From CAZXCK01 sp964639225 (lineage in GTDB: Bacteria; Chloroflexota; Anaerolineae; Aggregatilineales; Phototrophicaceae), in contig CAZXCK010000003.1 in assembly GCA_964639225.1 (NCBI GenBank), positions 1-64,000 on the forward strand: a DNA stretch of 64,000 nt. The letters run 5' to 3'. The notes beneath the pieces are model-generated. The model ran no database searches. It was not told the origin of the DNA and saw only the letters and a list, made by a program, of their open reading frames with translations. Within the stretch, counting starts at the first letter, position 1. The number at the start of each line of letters is the position of its first letter. The translations under genes were made by a program, and so were the position numbers. Positions 1-8,879 of this stretch are shown here, in pieces.

Positions 1-424
1 GTGCGATCAACCCATCGCCGACCAACGTGCCGGGGCGATACTCTCCCGGAGAAAAGGCGACATGATCGCCGACAGCCACCGCGCGCGCATTATGCTCGTT
101 GGTCAGGCGGGTGGCCTCATCATCAGTGTGGACCTGCACCTGCGAGAGATCGCGGCCAAACGCGGACTGCATTCGCGCCCGCAGCGCGCCGTCCAGCGGT
201 CGCCCGGTCCCCAGGCGATCCATCACCGCACGCGGGTCGCCCGGTGGGAAGGACTGCTTCTCATCGTTGAGGAGTTCGGTCACCGCCCTATTGCCCGCAC
301 TCTGCTGCAACGCCAGCAGATCACGCTGTGGATTCTCGGATTCGCCTTCGGGTGTCCGGGCAGGTTCAGACTGTGGCTGCTGCCCGTTCTGGCGGTCCTG
401 TAAGTCGCGCTTGCGTCCTCGCAT
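1..424 (-). CDS. DUF4157 (eCIS-core) domain protein, C-terminus off the left edge
   Basis: Reading the minus strand from an ATG at 424 gives 141 open codons to the window edge, so the gene is partial at its 3' end. A good ribosome site (GGGAGGG at about 429-435) supports the start. Residues 1-45 are polar and low in complexity (RKRDLQDRQNGQQPQ). From about residue 65 the sequence matches the DUF4157 pattern: a GRPLDGALRARMQSAFGRDL segment, then VQVHTDDEA, then ARAVAVGDHVAFSPGEY, and GDGLIA at the break. In this family the next residues are usually a HELxH-type zinc motif, which would lie outside the window. DUF4157 proteins are commonly encoded in extracellular contractile injection system loci, often as cargo or cargo-associated factors. 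The upstream AAA+ ATPase gene (71 bp gap, same strand) fits such a locus. Role in this organism is inferred. Confidence 0.85.
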   Translation of the reverse strand, partial: MRGRKRDLQDRQNGQQPQSEPARTPEGESENPQRDLLALQQSAGNRAVTELLNDEKQSFPPGDPRAVMDRLGTGRPLDGALRARMQSAFGRDLSQVQVHTDDEATRLTNEHNARAVAVGDHVAFSPGEYRPGTLVGDGLIA

Positions 425-495
425 GTTACCCTCCCAAAATGAAAACAGGCTCACGCTGTCGTGCAACGGCGGCGGCATCGCCGGTATGGCGATTC

Positions 496-2598
496 TCAGG
501 CATCGCGCATCCCTTCGGCTGCGGGTTGCTTGTGAAAGCCATTGAGTTCGGCCTCGCTGAGCATTTTGCCGGACTTCTCCAACTCGCGGCGGGTGGCATG
601 CAGCAGATGCGCCATGTGTACTGGTTCGCCGACCTCCGCCGCCAGGAAAGCCGCTGCCAGCGCCACGTTCTTGATGTTGCCGCCGCTCAAGCGGAACTGG
701 CGCGCCAGAAATGCCAGATCGACATCCTGGGCCAGCGGCGTCGCCTGCGGCCATATCCCCTGCCAGATCAGCAGGCGGCTGTCCTCGTCCGGGAAGGGGA
801 AATGCACGGCGAAAGCCAGCCGCCGCAGAAATGCCGGGTCGATGTTCTGGCGCAGGTTGGTCGCCAGAATAGAAACGCCATCATAGGTTTCCATCTGCTG
901 CAGCAGATAGCTGATCTCGATGTTGGCGTAGCGGTCGTGCGAGTCGCGGACCTCGGTGCGTTTGCCAAAGAGCGCATCGGCCTCGTCGAAGAACAGGATA
1001 GCGTTGCCCTGGGCAGCAGCCACAAAGACGCGACTCAGGTTCTTCTCCGTCTCGCCGATGTATTTGCTGACAATCTGCGACAGGTCGATGCGGTACAGGT
1101 CCAGATTGAGCGCGCTGGCGATGATCTCGGCGGCCATCGTCTTGCCGGTGCCGGACGGCCCGGCGAACAACGCGGCTATTCCCTTGCCGCGTGACAGGCG
1201 GCGATCAAAGCCCCAGTCGTCCATCACCTGCTGCTGATAGATGAAACGCGCGCATAACTCGCGCAATTGCTGTAGAGCGTCATCCGGCAGAATGAGGTCA
1301 TCCCAGGTGTGGACCGGCTCGATCTTCTGCGCCAGTTCGCCCAGCGAATCGCTGAACTGCGCGCGCGCTGCCCGGAGCAACAGTGCCAGGTCTGGAGCCT
1401 CGCTGATTGCACGCTGGCGCGCCGTCCGGTCGGCGGCACGGGCGATCTGCCCGGCCAGCAGGCGATAAGGCCCGGCCAGCGCGGTGATGTCGTCCGGTGA
1501 TGCGGCGATACCGGCCCGTGCCAGCTCCGCCTGCCAGATAGCGCGCCGGGTGTGGAAATCGGGCGGCGCGAAATCCAGCGGCAGCAGCGGACTGTCTGCC
1601 GGGCAGTCCAGCGCACCGGCCAGCACCACCGACACCGGATGACTATCCAGCGTGGCCAGCAGATCATGCCGCTGAAGCGCCCGATCATCACGGGCCAGAA
1701 TATCAACATCGTCGAAAAAGACCAGCGCGTTATGCAACCAGCCTTCACGCAGGATTAACCGCACAGTCGGCGAGAAATCAGTCACTTCAGCCAGCAAACG
1801 CGCCACATCGACCACCAGCAGCGACCAGCCACGCGCAGCGGCCAGTCCTGCCGCTGCCTGTCGCTTGACGGTGTCCTGCGGTCCGCCAAAATACAGGCAC
1901 GGCGCGCTATTATGGGTCGCAGCCAGCGCCAGCAGCATCTGCCGGACCGCTGGCATCAGCGGCAGTTCGTCCAGAGTCTGCATTGGAGCAACTAATTCAC
2001 AGCAGGTCGCCAGTCGGGAATCGAGGCCGGGCTGGTCCAGCAGCAGGCGGACGATCTGCTCATCGACATGCAGCGCACGCGCCAGCAGCGGCGCGGTTGG
2101 GCGGTCATCGCCTGCTTCAAGATGCAGCAGACCGTGACGGATCAGCGGCGCATCCGGCGCGAAGTGCGCCCGGCGCAGCAGCCGCGCTTCTGAGGAATCA
2201 CACAGCAGGTTGAGGGTAAGGTCTACGGTGGGGTGTTTGCGAGTGACGTCGTCCTGAAGATAAGCATACAGCCGCCGGTAGCGCAGGTCGATCTCCGGGG
2301 CCAGTGCCACCAGCAGCACATCCAGATCGAAAGCGGTCAGGCCGTAGCGGTCAACGAGTCGTCTCAGTGACGGCGCTTCATGCGGAGCAACCAATCCGTT
2401 ATGGTCGGTGATGGGGAAATGTGGCATACCCGGTGCCTGATTGAGCAGCCGCTGAACGGCGTCCCAATCAACATAGAGACCCCGATACGGATCACTCAGG
2501 GCATCATCACCAAAGACTGACGGCACCAACTGCACCGCCCGCCCCAGCAAAGCGTCCAGACGCCGAAATGCTGACAGCAGGTCTGTCTTCAAAAGCAT
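496..2598 (-). CDS. AAA+ ATPase of eCIS type
   Basis: A 700-residue protein with one clear C-terminal AAA+ module: Walker A GPSGTGKT at about residues 478-485, Walker B ILFFDEADALFG at about 531-542, then a sensor region (SILATNLRQNIDPAFLRR) and an arginine-rich helix. The N-terminal part of about 230 residues resembles the helical/winged-helix lead region of ATPases found in phage-tail-like loci. The middle (about 230-400) looks like a degenerate second AAA-like fold without an intact P-loop. This layout is typical of the ATPase in eCIS clusters (Afp15/Pvc15-like), thought to help sheath or particle assembly. The following DUF4157 gene supports that context. The start ATG at 2598 has GGGAG only 2 bases upstream, which is unusually close, so the start is not certain. 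The rest of the injection system must lie to the left of the window. Confidence 0.85.
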   Translation of the reverse strand: MLLKTDLLSAFRRLDALLGRAVQLVPSVFGDDALSDPYRGLYVDWDAVQRLLNQAPGMPHFPITDHNGLVAPHEAPSLRRLVDRYGLTAFDLDVLLVALAPEIDLRYRRLYAYLQDDVTRKHPTVDLTLNLLCDSSEARLLRRAHFAPDAPLIRHGLLHLEAGDDRPTAPLLARALHVDEQIVRLLLDQPGLDSRLATCCELVAPMQTLDELPLMPAVRQMLLALAATHNSAPCLYFGGPQDTVKRQAAAGLAAARGWSLLVVDVARLLAEVTDFSPTVRLILREGWLHNALVFFDDVDILARDDRALQRHDLLATLDSHPVSVVLAGALDCPADSPLLPLDFAPPDFHTRRAIWQAELARAGIAASPDDITALAGPYRLLAGQIARAADRTARQRAISEAPDLALLLRAARAQFSDSLGELAQKIEPVHTWDDLILPDDALQQLRELCARFIYQQQVMDDWGFDRRLSRGKGIAALFAGPSGTGKTMAAEIIASALNLDLYRIDLSQIVSKYIGETEKNLSRVFVAAAQGNAILFFDEADALFGKRTEVRDSHDRYANIEISYLLQQMETYDGVSILATNLRQNIDPAFLRRLAFAVHFPFPDEDSRLLIWQGIWPQATPLAQDVDLAFLARQFRLSGGNIKNVALAAAFLAAEVGEPVHMAHLLHATRRELEKSGKMLSEAELNGFHKQPAAEGMRDA

Positions 2599-3010
2599 GT
2601 CTCCCTGATCAGGCGGGTGAACCTGCTTTAATCAGAACAATCACCAGAAAGGTCAGGCCCTCTCATGGCAGTTGGATGTTACGCCGGGTTTCTGATAATC
2701 AGTGCGGGAGTAATCCACTGGAGGCAGGTCAAATCGGTATGGAGTGAAGCCAGTAGTCGTGTCTTTACCGGTATTCTGACCAGATGCCGCTCTCGCAATA
2801 AAACCATTGTGAATAAAAACGAACCCGGTTGTTTACCACAGTATAATCCAAATAACACAATCAAAAAACATCTTATCATATTTTATAGAGCACACGAACC
2901 TGTGAAAATATTCCTTAATATAACACAGGCCAATAAATGGTAAGTCTATGGAAAACACACAGCCCGGCACACAGGTCCGGGCTGCGTCATGATGGATCGC
3001 GTGAGGGATG
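2599..3010. other. Intergenic region, AT-rich, no gene seen
   Basis: About 410 bases separate the eCIS ATPase from the hydrogenase maturation protease. The part from about 2770 to 2945 is clearly more AT-rich than its surroundings, with several TATAAT-like strings. Short open frames here show no recognisable protein. The region should hold the promoter for the ATPase gene, and its right part holds the hydrogenase operon terminator. The base-composition change could mark the boundary of the acquired eCIS locus, but no direct repeats or tRNA remnants were seen. Confidence 0.5.
2950..2984 (-). terminator. Terminator of the hydrogenase operon
   Basis: Inverted repeat CAGCCCGG (2960-2967) and CCGGGCTG (2977-2984) with a 9-base loop. 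Read on the minus strand it is followed by TGTGTTTTCC, a weak T tract. It lies 27 bp past the stop of the last gene of the operon. Confidence 0.6.
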
Positions 3011-3436
3011 TTACAGTTGCTGGATGCGGACCGCGACCTCGGCTACCGCTGCCGCGACCGGCGGCGAAAGCCCAACTCCTTCACGGAAGTCGGCCCCTTC
3101 GATACCGTAGATAACCAGATCGGCTGGTAGTTCATCCAGAGCGCGCCCCATCTCCACCGCTTCGGCCACGCCAAAAGCATGCGACGAGCAACGGAAGAAG
3201 TAGGCTGGCAGCGGATCGACGGCGGCATCGAGCCGGTAAATCGTCCCAGGCACGCCGCTCGACGAGACCGCATCGATAATGATAACGTGGGGCGCGTCAC
3301 GCCAGGCGAGCATCAACTGCGCCCCCTCTCCACTGAGCTGTCGCACCGTCAGATGTGTCCCTTGCAGCAGGGCCGCCACTTCCAGGCCGGCGGCGTCATC
3401 CCGGCGATAAGCGTTGCCCACACCAATACAAAGCAT
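3011..3436 (-). CDS. [NiFe]-hydrogenase maturation protease
   Basis: A 141-residue endopeptidase of the HycI/HyaD/HoxW family, which trims the C-terminal tail of the hydrogenase large subunit once nickel is inserted. The N-terminus has the family pattern (LCIGVGNAYRRDDAAGLEVA). An acidic metal ligand is likely in the DDAAG stretch, a second in VIIIDAV, and the conserved histidine in SSHAFGVAEA. These match the three nickel-sensing residues known in HybD. The length is normal for the family (about 140-170). The gene is last in the hydrogenase operon, 17 bp after the large subunit, whose DPCxxCxxH motif and short tail are its expected target. The accessory hyp genes are not in the window. Confidence 0.9.
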   Translation of the reverse strand: MLCIGVGNAYRRDDAAGLEVAALLQGTHLTVRQLSGEGAQLMLAWRDAPHVIIIDAVSSSGVPGTIYRLDAAVDPLPAYFFRCSSHAFGVAEAVEMGRALDELPADLVIYGIEGADFREGVGLSPPVAAAVAEVAVRIQQL

Positions 3437-3453
3437 ATGTTCGTCTTTCCGGT

Positions 3454-4749
3454 TCAGACCTGCTCAAAGTCCAGCCTCAGAAAGTGCGTGGAGCACGAGA
3501 TGCATGGATCATAGTTGCGAATGGCCTGCTCGCAGGTGTGAGCCAGCACATCATGCTCCATATTGGTTTCGATGCCCTGCTCAACAAAGCGCCACAGGTC
3601 ATTCTCGATGGTCTTCTGATTCTGCGATGTGGGCGGCACAATTTGAGCATCCTGGACGATTCCATTATCGTCCAGGGTATACCGGTGGTACAGAATGCCA
3701 CGCGGAGCCTCGGTGCAACCGTGACCGGTTCCTGCTCGTGGCACCACCTCGACATAAGGAAGCGGCGGCGGCTCATAGCTCTCGATGATGCGCAGGGCTT
3801 CTTCAACCGCGAACAGGGTTTCGAGTCCGCGCACGACGATGCTCCTGAACGGATTGTTCACCGGCGGTTCCAGTTTATGCGCTTTAGCGATCTTCTTCAC
3901 GCTGCTCGGCAGCCGGTCGAAGTTCAGATTATAACGGGCCAGCGGGCCAACATGATAATTGTCGCGCTTCTTCAGCCGCGAGTGCAGCGCGCTGGAATAA
4001 GCGACATGAACCTCGACAAAGTGCTGGTCGTAGTCGGCGATGTCGATATCCAGCCCTTTGTTCGACACCAGACGCCCCTCATTGAAGGGATATTCGTCCG
4101 GGTGGCGCAGGGCGACGTATTCGTAGTCCTGCTCGAACTCCGGGAAGGACAGACCAGCCAGCGCCTCGACCGCTTCGCGCGCGGCATCTCTGGACCATTT
4201 GAGATCATCAACCAGCGACAGCAGTTCCTGCCGGGTCGGCACACGATAGAATCCGCCTACACGCACGTTGATCGGATGAATCTCGCGGCCAGCCAACCGA
4301 ATCATGATGTCGTTGCCATGCTTCTTCAGGCGCAGCGCCAGTTTGACCAGATCGGGATGGTCCTTCGCCATCTGGATGGCGTCGGGATAGCCCAGGAAAT
4401 CCGGCGCGTGCAGCATGAAGGTGTGCAGGGCATGGCTTTCGATCCACTCGCCGCAGTACAGCAGACGGCGCAGCTCACGCAGCATACCATCGACCTGCAC
4501 GCCAGCAATCGACTCCATCGCGTGGCACGAACTCATCTGATAGGCGACCGGGCAGATACCGCAGATGCGCGCGGTGATATCCGGCACTTCCATAAAGCTG
4601 CGCCCCTGCAGGAACGCCTCGAAGAAGCGCGGCGGCTCGAAAATCCTGAGCTGGACATCGACCACGCGATCGTCCTTCATTTTGATACTCAGGCCGCCCT
4701 CACCTTCGACGCGCGCCAGGTAATCGACTTTGATCGTTTTACGACTCAT
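3454..4749 (-). CDS. hydA: [NiFe]-hydrogenase large subunit, group 3b type
   Basis: The catalytic subunit of a cytoplasmic bidirectional, probably NADP(H)-linked, hydrogenase. The start is ATG at 4749, giving 431 residues that begin [19 protein letters not shown]. Translation from earlier in-frame codons would only read through the small-subunit gene. The two nickel-binding motifs are present: RICGICP near residues 58-64 and DPCISCSTH at 414-422. After His422 a nine-residue tail (FLRLDFEQV) remains for removal by the maturation protease. The first 11 bases overlap the end of the small-subunit gene, which suggests translational coupling. The subunit set encoded around it (diaphorase-like FAD/2Fe-2S protein and two-cluster ferredoxin-like protein) points to group 3b (sulfhydrogenase type). 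Direction of electron flow in vivo is not shown by sequence. Confidence 0.93.
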   Translation of the reverse strand: MSRKTIKVDYLARVEGEGGLSIKMKDDRVVDVQLRIFEPPRFFEAFLQGRSFMEVPDITARICGICPVAYQMSSCHAMESIAGVQVDGMLRELRRLLYCGEWIESHALHTFMLHAPDFLGYPDAIQMAKDHPDLVKLALRLKKHGNDIMIRLAGREIHPINVRVGGFYRVPTRQELLSLVDDLKWSRDAAREAVEALAGLSFPEFEQDYEYVALRHPDEYPFNEGRLVSNKGLDIDIADYDQHFVEVHVAYSSALHSRLKKRDNYHVGPLARYNLNFDRLPSSVKKIAKAHKLEPPVNNPFRSIVVRGLETLFAVEEALRIIESYEPPPLPYVEVVPRAGTGHGCTEAPRGILYHRYTLDDNGIVQDAQIVPPTSQNQKTIENDLWRFVEQGIETNMEHDVLAHTCEQAIRNYDPCISCSTHFLRLDFEQV

Positions 4750-5515
4750 GGCGTTCGCTCTCCTTGCGGAACGGCTCCGCGTAAGCGTTGAACGTCCGCA
4801 GCGCGCGCCGGATATCGGCGGGCTGCATATCGTGCGCCAGCCACCAGTCCGCCAGTGACGCCGGGTTGGGCGTCTCCATCGGGCCGAAGCAGCCATAGCA
4901 GCCCCGGTTGAAGCGCGGGCACAGCGCGCCACAACCAGCGTGGGTGATCGGCCCCAGACAGGCGATCCCCTGGGTGACAGCGACACAGGCCACACCGCTG
5001 CGCTTGCATTCCACACACACGCTATAAGCGGGGATGTTCGGCTTGCGTCCATTCAGAAAGGCGTTGAGAACCTCCAGCAGTTGGTACTTATTGACCGGGC
5101 AGCCACGCAGCTCAAAATCGACAAAGACATGGTCAGCGATGGGTGTCGATTTTTCGAGCGTGCGGATGTACTCCGGGCGAGCGTAGACCGTGCGCGTGAA
5201 GTCGCGGACATCGGCGAAATTGCGCAGCGCCTGGATGCCGCCAGCAGTCGCGCAGGCGCCGATGGTGACCAGCGCTTTGGAACGTTTGCGAATGGTCTGG
5301 ATGCGTTTGATGTCGTGTTCGGTGGTGATGGACCCCTCCACCAGCGAGATATCATATGGCGGCGGGGACTCGGCGCTGGTCGCCTCTGGGAAGTAGGCGA
5401 TCTCCACCGCATCGGCCACCGCCAGCAGCTCATCCTCACAATCGAGGATGCTCAACTGGCAGCCATCACACGACGCGAACTTCCAGACCGCGAGCCTAGG
5501 CTTTTTGTCGGTCAT
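4739..5515 (-). CDS. hydD: [NiFe]-hydrogenase small subunit
   Basis: A 258-residue small subunit that carries the iron-sulfur relay to the large subunit. Cysteines in CDGCQLS near the N-terminus, GCPVNKYQ in the middle, and a dense C-terminal set ([38 protein letters not shown]) account for three clusters. There is no Tat signal, so the enzyme is cytoplasmic, as in group 3. The ATG at 5515 is preferred over the one at 5530 because GGGAGG at about 5522-5527 sits 7 bases before it. The gene begins 2 bp after the stop of the FAD subunit and ends inside the start of the large subunit. Confidence 0.92.
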   Translation of the reverse strand: MTDKKPRLAVWKFASCDGCQLSILDCEDELLAVADAVEIAYFPEATSAESPPPYDISLVEGSITTEHDIKRIQTIRKRSKALVTIGACATAGGIQALRNFADVRDFTRTVYARPEYIRTLEKSTPIADHVFVDFELRGCPVNKYQLLEVLNAFLNGRKPNIPAYSVCVECKRSGVACVAVTQGIACLGPITHAGCGALCPRFNRGCYGCFGPMETPNPASLADWWLAHDMQPADIRRALRTFNAYAEPFRKESERHES

Positions 5516-5517
5516 CG

Positions 5518-6360
5518 TCAGACCTCCCATTGGGCCAGCGGCTGTTGAATCTGGCTGTAGCGAAATACCGGACCATCTTTACAGACGAAGTACGACGAAA
5601 ACTGGCAGTGACCACACAGGCCAACCGCGCACTTCATGTTGCGTTCCATCGAGACATGGATGTTATCCGCTGGCACACCGCGCTTGAGCAGTTCCGCCGC
5701 GCTGAAGCGCATCATCACCTCTGGTCCGCAAACCATCGCCATCGTGTGCAGGGGATCAAACGGCGCTTTGGGAATCAGCTTGGTGACCACCCCGACGTTG
5801 CCATGCCACTTTTCGTCGCCGTAGTCGACGGTGACGTGAACATCGAGATCGAAGCGCGCCCGCCACTGTTCCAGTTCTTTGCGGAACAGAATGTCATCGG
5901 GGCTGCGCGTGCCATACAGCAGCACGATCTTGCCGTATTCCTCGCGACGCATGAGCACATGATAGAGAACAGGTCGCAGCGGGGCCAGGCCGATGCCACC
6001 CGCCACCAGCACCACGTCATAACCGCGCGCAGCTTCCACGCTCCACGAACTGCCAAAAGGACCGCGTACGCCGATCGTCTCGCCAGCCGTCAGCCGGCGC
6101 ATGGCTTTAGTCACCGTGCCGACCACGCGCGTGGTATGGTGCAGAATCTCCGGGCTGAACGGATCGCCGCTGATGGAGATCGGTATCTCGCCCACGCCGA
6201 AGATATACAGCATGTTGAACTGGCCCGGCTCAAAACTGAGTGTGTGTCCGTTGGTCGACTCAAGCTCAACGGTGAACGTGTCGAAGGTCTCTTTGATGAC
6301 CCGTTTAAGTCTGAACGGTGTCGTTCGCATGGGGTCATGTCGTCCGTTTTTGTCAACCAT
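5518..6360 (-). CDS. hydG: FAD/NAD(P)-binding hydrogenase subunit (HydG/AsrB-like)
   Basis: A 280-residue ferredoxin-reductase-type protein that passes electrons between the hydrogenase and NAD(P). It has an FAD-binding barrel (residues about 15-105, with [16 protein letters not shown]), an NAD-binding domain with [16 protein letters not shown] and [12 protein letters not shown], and a C-terminal [2Fe-2S] segment, [13 protein letters not shown] followed by FVCKDGP. This is the DHOD electron-transfer-subunit architecture seen in anaerobic sulfite reductase B and group 3b HydG. The start at 6360 overlaps the upstream cNMP-binding gene by 8 bp and lacks a clear ribosome site; ATG at 6330 is a possible alternative, 10 residues shorter. 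Confidence 0.9.
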   Translation of the reverse strand: MVDKNGRHDPMRTTPFRLKRVIKETFDTFTVELESTNGHTLSFEPGQFNMLYIFGVGEIPISISGDPFSPEILHHTTRVVGTVTKAMRRLTAGETIGVRGPFGSSWSVEAARGYDVVLVAGGIGLAPLRPVLYHVLMRREEYGKIVLLYGTRSPDDILFRKELEQWRARFDLDVHVTVDYGDEKWHGNVGVVTKLIPKAPFDPLHTMAMVCGPEVMMRFSAAELLKRGVPADNIHVSMERNMKCAVGLCGHCQFSSYFVCKDGPVFRYSQIQQPLAQWEV

Positions 6361-6805
6361 AGACGTTTGCCATCTGCATTCTGGCCGCTTCCAGGCGGTG
6401 GATCAGCACGCGCGAGAAGAGCTTGTAGAAATGGTAACCAAACACCTGATCGTCTTCGCATTTCTGACGAATACAGGCACCGTCAAGGGCGACCGCGCGT
6501 ACCAGCGACTGCGCACGGGCATCGAAACGACTGCGATACGGTGGGAACATCCACGACCAGCCCAGCACCTCATTCTCGTTAACGGTGAGCAGGCGCAGAT
6601 AACCGCGCCGGGGATCGTGAACATCAACCGACACAGTCCCATGCCGAATGATGAAGAAGTGCTTGGCCGGTGCGCCCTCTTTGATGACCAGTTCACCCGC
6701 CTGGAAAATCACATTGGACGCACAGCCCGCCAGGAATTCAATATGTTTGGGGTCAAGTTCGTGAAAAAGCTCTATTTCACCTAAAAGGACATCAAGCGTT
6801 TTCAT
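6353..6805 (-). CDS. Cyclic-nucleotide-binding domain protein without HTH
   Basis: A 150-residue protein made almost entirely of one cNMP-binding beta-barrel: [20 protein letters not shown] and the RHGTVSVDV turn are typical of the CRP/FNR sensor domain. There is no room for, and no sign of, the C-terminal winged helix of CRP, so it is unlikely to bind DNA by itself. The cap region lacks the usual phosphate-binding arginine/serine cassette in recognisable form, so ligand binding is uncertain. It overlaps the two-cluster subunit gene by 4 bp (ATGA) and the FAD subunit gene by 8 bp, so it is made together with the hydrogenase. A regulatory or assembly subunit is the likely role; similar small proteins occur in other group 3b operons as far as I recall. 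Confidence 0.85.
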   Translation of the reverse strand: MKTLDVLLGEIELFHELDPKHIEFLAGCASNVIFQAGELVIKEGAPAKHFFIIRHGTVSVDVHDPRRGYLRLLTVNENEVLGWSWMFPPYRSRFDARAQSLVRAVALDGACIRQKCEDDQVFGYHFYKLFSRVLIHRLEAARMQMANVYG

Positions 6806-7914
6806 CGCGCTTTTTCCTTTGATGTCAGCCTACGCGCCTCTTCGGTCAGGTCAATGCCAACCGGGCACCAGGTGATGCAGCGCCCGCAGCCCACGCAGCC
6901 GAAGGTGCCAAACTGATCGACCCAGGTCGCCAGTTTGTGCATCAGCCATTGACGGTAACGCGCTCTGGATGAATAGCGCACGCTGCCGCCATGAATATAC
7001 GAGAACTCCATCGTGAAGCAGGAATCCCACTTGCGCCAGCGTTCGGCATGCTCACCGGAGAGGTCGGTGTAATCTTCAATCGTGGTGCAGAAACAGGTCG
7101 GGCAAACCATCGTGCAGTTGCCACAGGTGAGACAGCGCCGGGAGACATCTTCCCAGTGAGCATGTTCGATGCTGCTTTCCAGGCGCTCTTTCAGGTGTTC
7201 CGTGTCCAGGGTGCGGCCCATACTGGCGGCAGCGGCGGCCAGCCGTTCCTCGGCGGCAGCCACTTCGCCGGCTTCTGCCGGGCGCACCGGCAGCGCGTCC
7301 AGCAGGCGTTTGCCTCGCCTGGAATCCGACTCAAGAATAAAGTAATGCCGGTCATCGGTGACGATCTCCGTCAGCGACAGATCAAAGCCCGTTTTTGCCC
7401 TGGGGCCGGTGTCCATCGACGCGCAGAAGCACGTCCCACCGGCGCGGGTGCAGTTGACGACGATGAACAGCGCCTGCTGTCGCTGGGCACGATAGAATGG
7501 ATCGGCGAACTCGCTTTCCATGAAGATGCGATCGTGCAGCGCCACCGCCTGCAGATCACAGGGGCGCATGCCCAGAAAAGCGAGTTTAGACGGTTTGGGG
7601 GTGTCCTCTGCGACGGTGAAGGTGCCGTTTTGTCGCTGAGCCTGCCATAGACGAACAGAAGCGGGATATAAGTAGCGTTTCCACGAATGCGGACCGACAG
7701 TATAGCCAAACAGCGCGCCGTCGCCCTGGTCGCTCAAACGATAGCTACCGGGTGCCTGGGCGTCTGTCCAGCCAGCGGGTAAGTCCTCAACGGCGCGCAC
7801 TTCGTCATAGACGATGGTGTGATCGCGCTGTACCGGACCAATGACGGTGTAACCCTGTGTTTGTAACGTTGTTAAAAGTACCTCAAAGTCATTATTTTCA
7901 AGGAGATAAGCCAT
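6802..7914 (-). CDS. hydB: Hydrogenase 4Fe-4S subunit (HydB/AsrA-like)
   Basis: First gene of the hydrogenase operon, 370 residues. It has two C-terminal ferredoxin-type clusters: [16 protein letters not shown] at about residues 260-275 and [16 protein letters not shown] at about 340-355. The N-terminal two thirds match the AsrA/HydB family of group 3b hydrogenases and anaerobic sulfite reductases, including [17 protein letters not shown] and [15 protein letters not shown]. It would carry electrons between the small subunit and the FAD subunit. The start ATG at 7914 is preceded by AAAGGAGGGG (about 7921-7930), the best ribosome site of the operon. Confidence 0.9.
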   Translation of the reverse strand: MAYLLENNDFEVLLTTLQTQGYTVIGPVQRDHTIVYDEVRAVEDLPAGWTDAQAPGSYRLSDQGDGALFGYTVGPHSWKRYLYPASVRLWQAQRQNGTFTVAEDTPKPSKLAFLGMRPCDLQAVALHDRIFMESEFADPFYRAQRQQALFIVVNCTRAGGTCFCASMDTGPRAKTGFDLSLTEIVTDDRHYFILESDSRRGKRLLDALPVRPAEAGEVAAAEERLAAAAASMGRTLDTEHLKERLESSIEHAHWEDVSRRCLTCGNCTMVCPTCFCTTIEDYTDLSGEHAERWRKWDSCFTMEFSYIHGGSVRYSSRARYRQWLMHKLATWVDQFGTFGCVGCGRCITWCPVGIDLTEEARRLTSKEKAR

Positions 7915-7931
7915 AGAGTACCCCTCCTTTC

Positions 7932-7967
7932 ACGCTCTATTATCCGTTAAGGAGAGAATTGTTTCAT
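7932..7967 (-). promoter_or_regulatory. Probable promoter of the hydrogenase operon
   Basis: On the minus strand GATAAT at 7944-7939 is a good -10 box. The matching -35 window (around 7962-7967) is poor, which is usual for activator-dependent promoters. The predicted start point near 7932 places the CRP-type box about 60-65 bases upstream. Confidence 0.5.
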
Positions 7968-7988
7968 CTGCCAAAAAGACTTTCCTTT

Positions 7989-8004
7989 TGTGACAAATGT
8001 CACA
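7989..8004. promoter_or_regulatory. CRP-type operator, perfect palindrome
   Basis: TGTGACAAATGTCACA fits the classical TGTGA-N6-TCACA consensus of CRP with symmetric arms TGTGAC/GTCACA. It is centred about 60-65 bases upstream of the predicted hydrogenase start point, the usual class I activator position. The regulator is not in the window; the operon's own cNMP-binding protein has no DNA-binding domain. An FNR-type regulator would prefer TTGAT-N4-ATCAA, so a CRP-like protein is the better guess. Confidence 0.65.
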
Positions 8005-8069
8005 ATCGAAACCGGACAGGTATCACTGGGGACGACCGACCAATCGGGTTGTGACGACTACAGGGTATC

Positions 8070-8099
8070 AAAAAGGGGCGATCGAATGTGATCGCCCCT
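8070..8099 (-). terminator. Rho-independent terminator
   Basis: A perfect 10-bp stem, AGGGGCGATC (8074-8083) with GATCGCCCCT (8090-8099), and a 6-base loop. On the minus strand the stem is followed by TTTTT. It ends the operon whose last gene stops at 8145. Confidence 0.9.
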
Positions 8100-8144
8100 G
8101 ATAACTGTCTGTTGGTTGTGGTTGTTGCGCCGAGACTAACCGGG

Positions 8145-8879
8145 CTACCCGCCCAGTTCCTGAGACAGTTCCCAGGCGTTGAGGCGCAGGCCGGTGATAC
8201 CGGCGGCGTCCTGGCGCGCCAGATGGACGAAGGCCGGCGTCAGCAGAATCGGATCGACCCATTTCTGCCGGAGTTCTTCGGGATAAGTCGTTTCGGACAT
8301 CGGCGTATGCATGTACATCCCCGGTGTGATGGTGTTCACGGCAATGTTGCGCGGTGCACCTTCCAGGGCCATGCACTTCATGAATCCTTCCAGACCGTGC
8401 TTGGCCGTGCAGTAGGGACTCTCATCCATGAAGCCCTCGATACCGGAGCGCGACGACACATAGACGATACTGCCCCCACCCTGCTCGGTCATCAGCGGCC
8501 ATACGGCCTGAGTCAGCAGAAAAGCCGCCTGAATACCGACGTTCACCTCGCGCTGCCAGTCTGTCAGCGAAATATCCAGCAGCGGGCGATTGACCAGGAT
8601 GGCGGCGTTGTGGACCAGCACACGCGGCGCGCCGTAGTGCGCAATTGCCCGCTGGATCGCCAGCACCGTCGATTCGGCGTTGGCCAGGTCAACCGTCACT
8701 GGTATACAGTCCGCGCCTTCGTCCTGGCGCAGTTCGGCGCAGGCTTCATCGAGCAAATCCTGACGCACATCCATCAGGGCGACGCGCATCCCGGCGCGCG
8801 CATAGGCGGTGCTGATGGCGCGCCCCAATCCCTGGGCCGCGCCGGTGACAATGGCGAAAGCGCCTCGCAGGTCGGTCAT
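8145..8879 (-). CDS. SDR family oxidoreductase
   Basis: A 244-residue classical short-chain dehydrogenase. The cofactor loop TGAAQGLGRAI is at about residues 12-22, the NNAG-like motif appears as HNAA, and the catalytic Ser (SSRSG) and YCTAK are both present, so it should be active. The aspartate after the second strand (LMDVRQD) suggests NAD rather than NADP. It is the last gene of the importer operon and overlaps the aminotransferase by 4 bp (ATGA). Substrate is not recognisable. A role in oxidising a hydroxyl or reducing a keto group of the imported compound is inferred from context. Confidence 0.88.
   Translation of the reverse strand: MTDLRGAFAIVTGAAQGLGRAISTAYARAGMRVALMDVRQDLLDEACAELRQDEGADCIPVTVDLANAESTVLAIQRAIAHYGAPRVLVHNAAILVNRPLLDISLTDWQREVNVGIQAAFLLTQAVWPLMTEQGGGSIVYVSSRSGIEGFMDESPYCTAKHGLEGFMKCMALEGAPRNIAVNTITPGMYMHTPMSETTYPEELRQKWVDPILLTPAFVHLARQDAAGITGLRLNAWELSQELGG

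Noticed and set aside
2665..2943. A possible small protein of 92 residues in the intergenic region
   Set aside because: The sequence is AT-rich, with no ribosome site, domain or sensible codon use.
3355..4791. A 478-codon open frame on the plus strand
   Set aside because: It is the shadow of the hydrogenase large subunit gene.
3454..5052. A longer hydrogenase large subunit of 532 residues
   Set aside because: The first 101 codons would be an out-of-frame reading of the small-subunit gene; the family start is at 4749.
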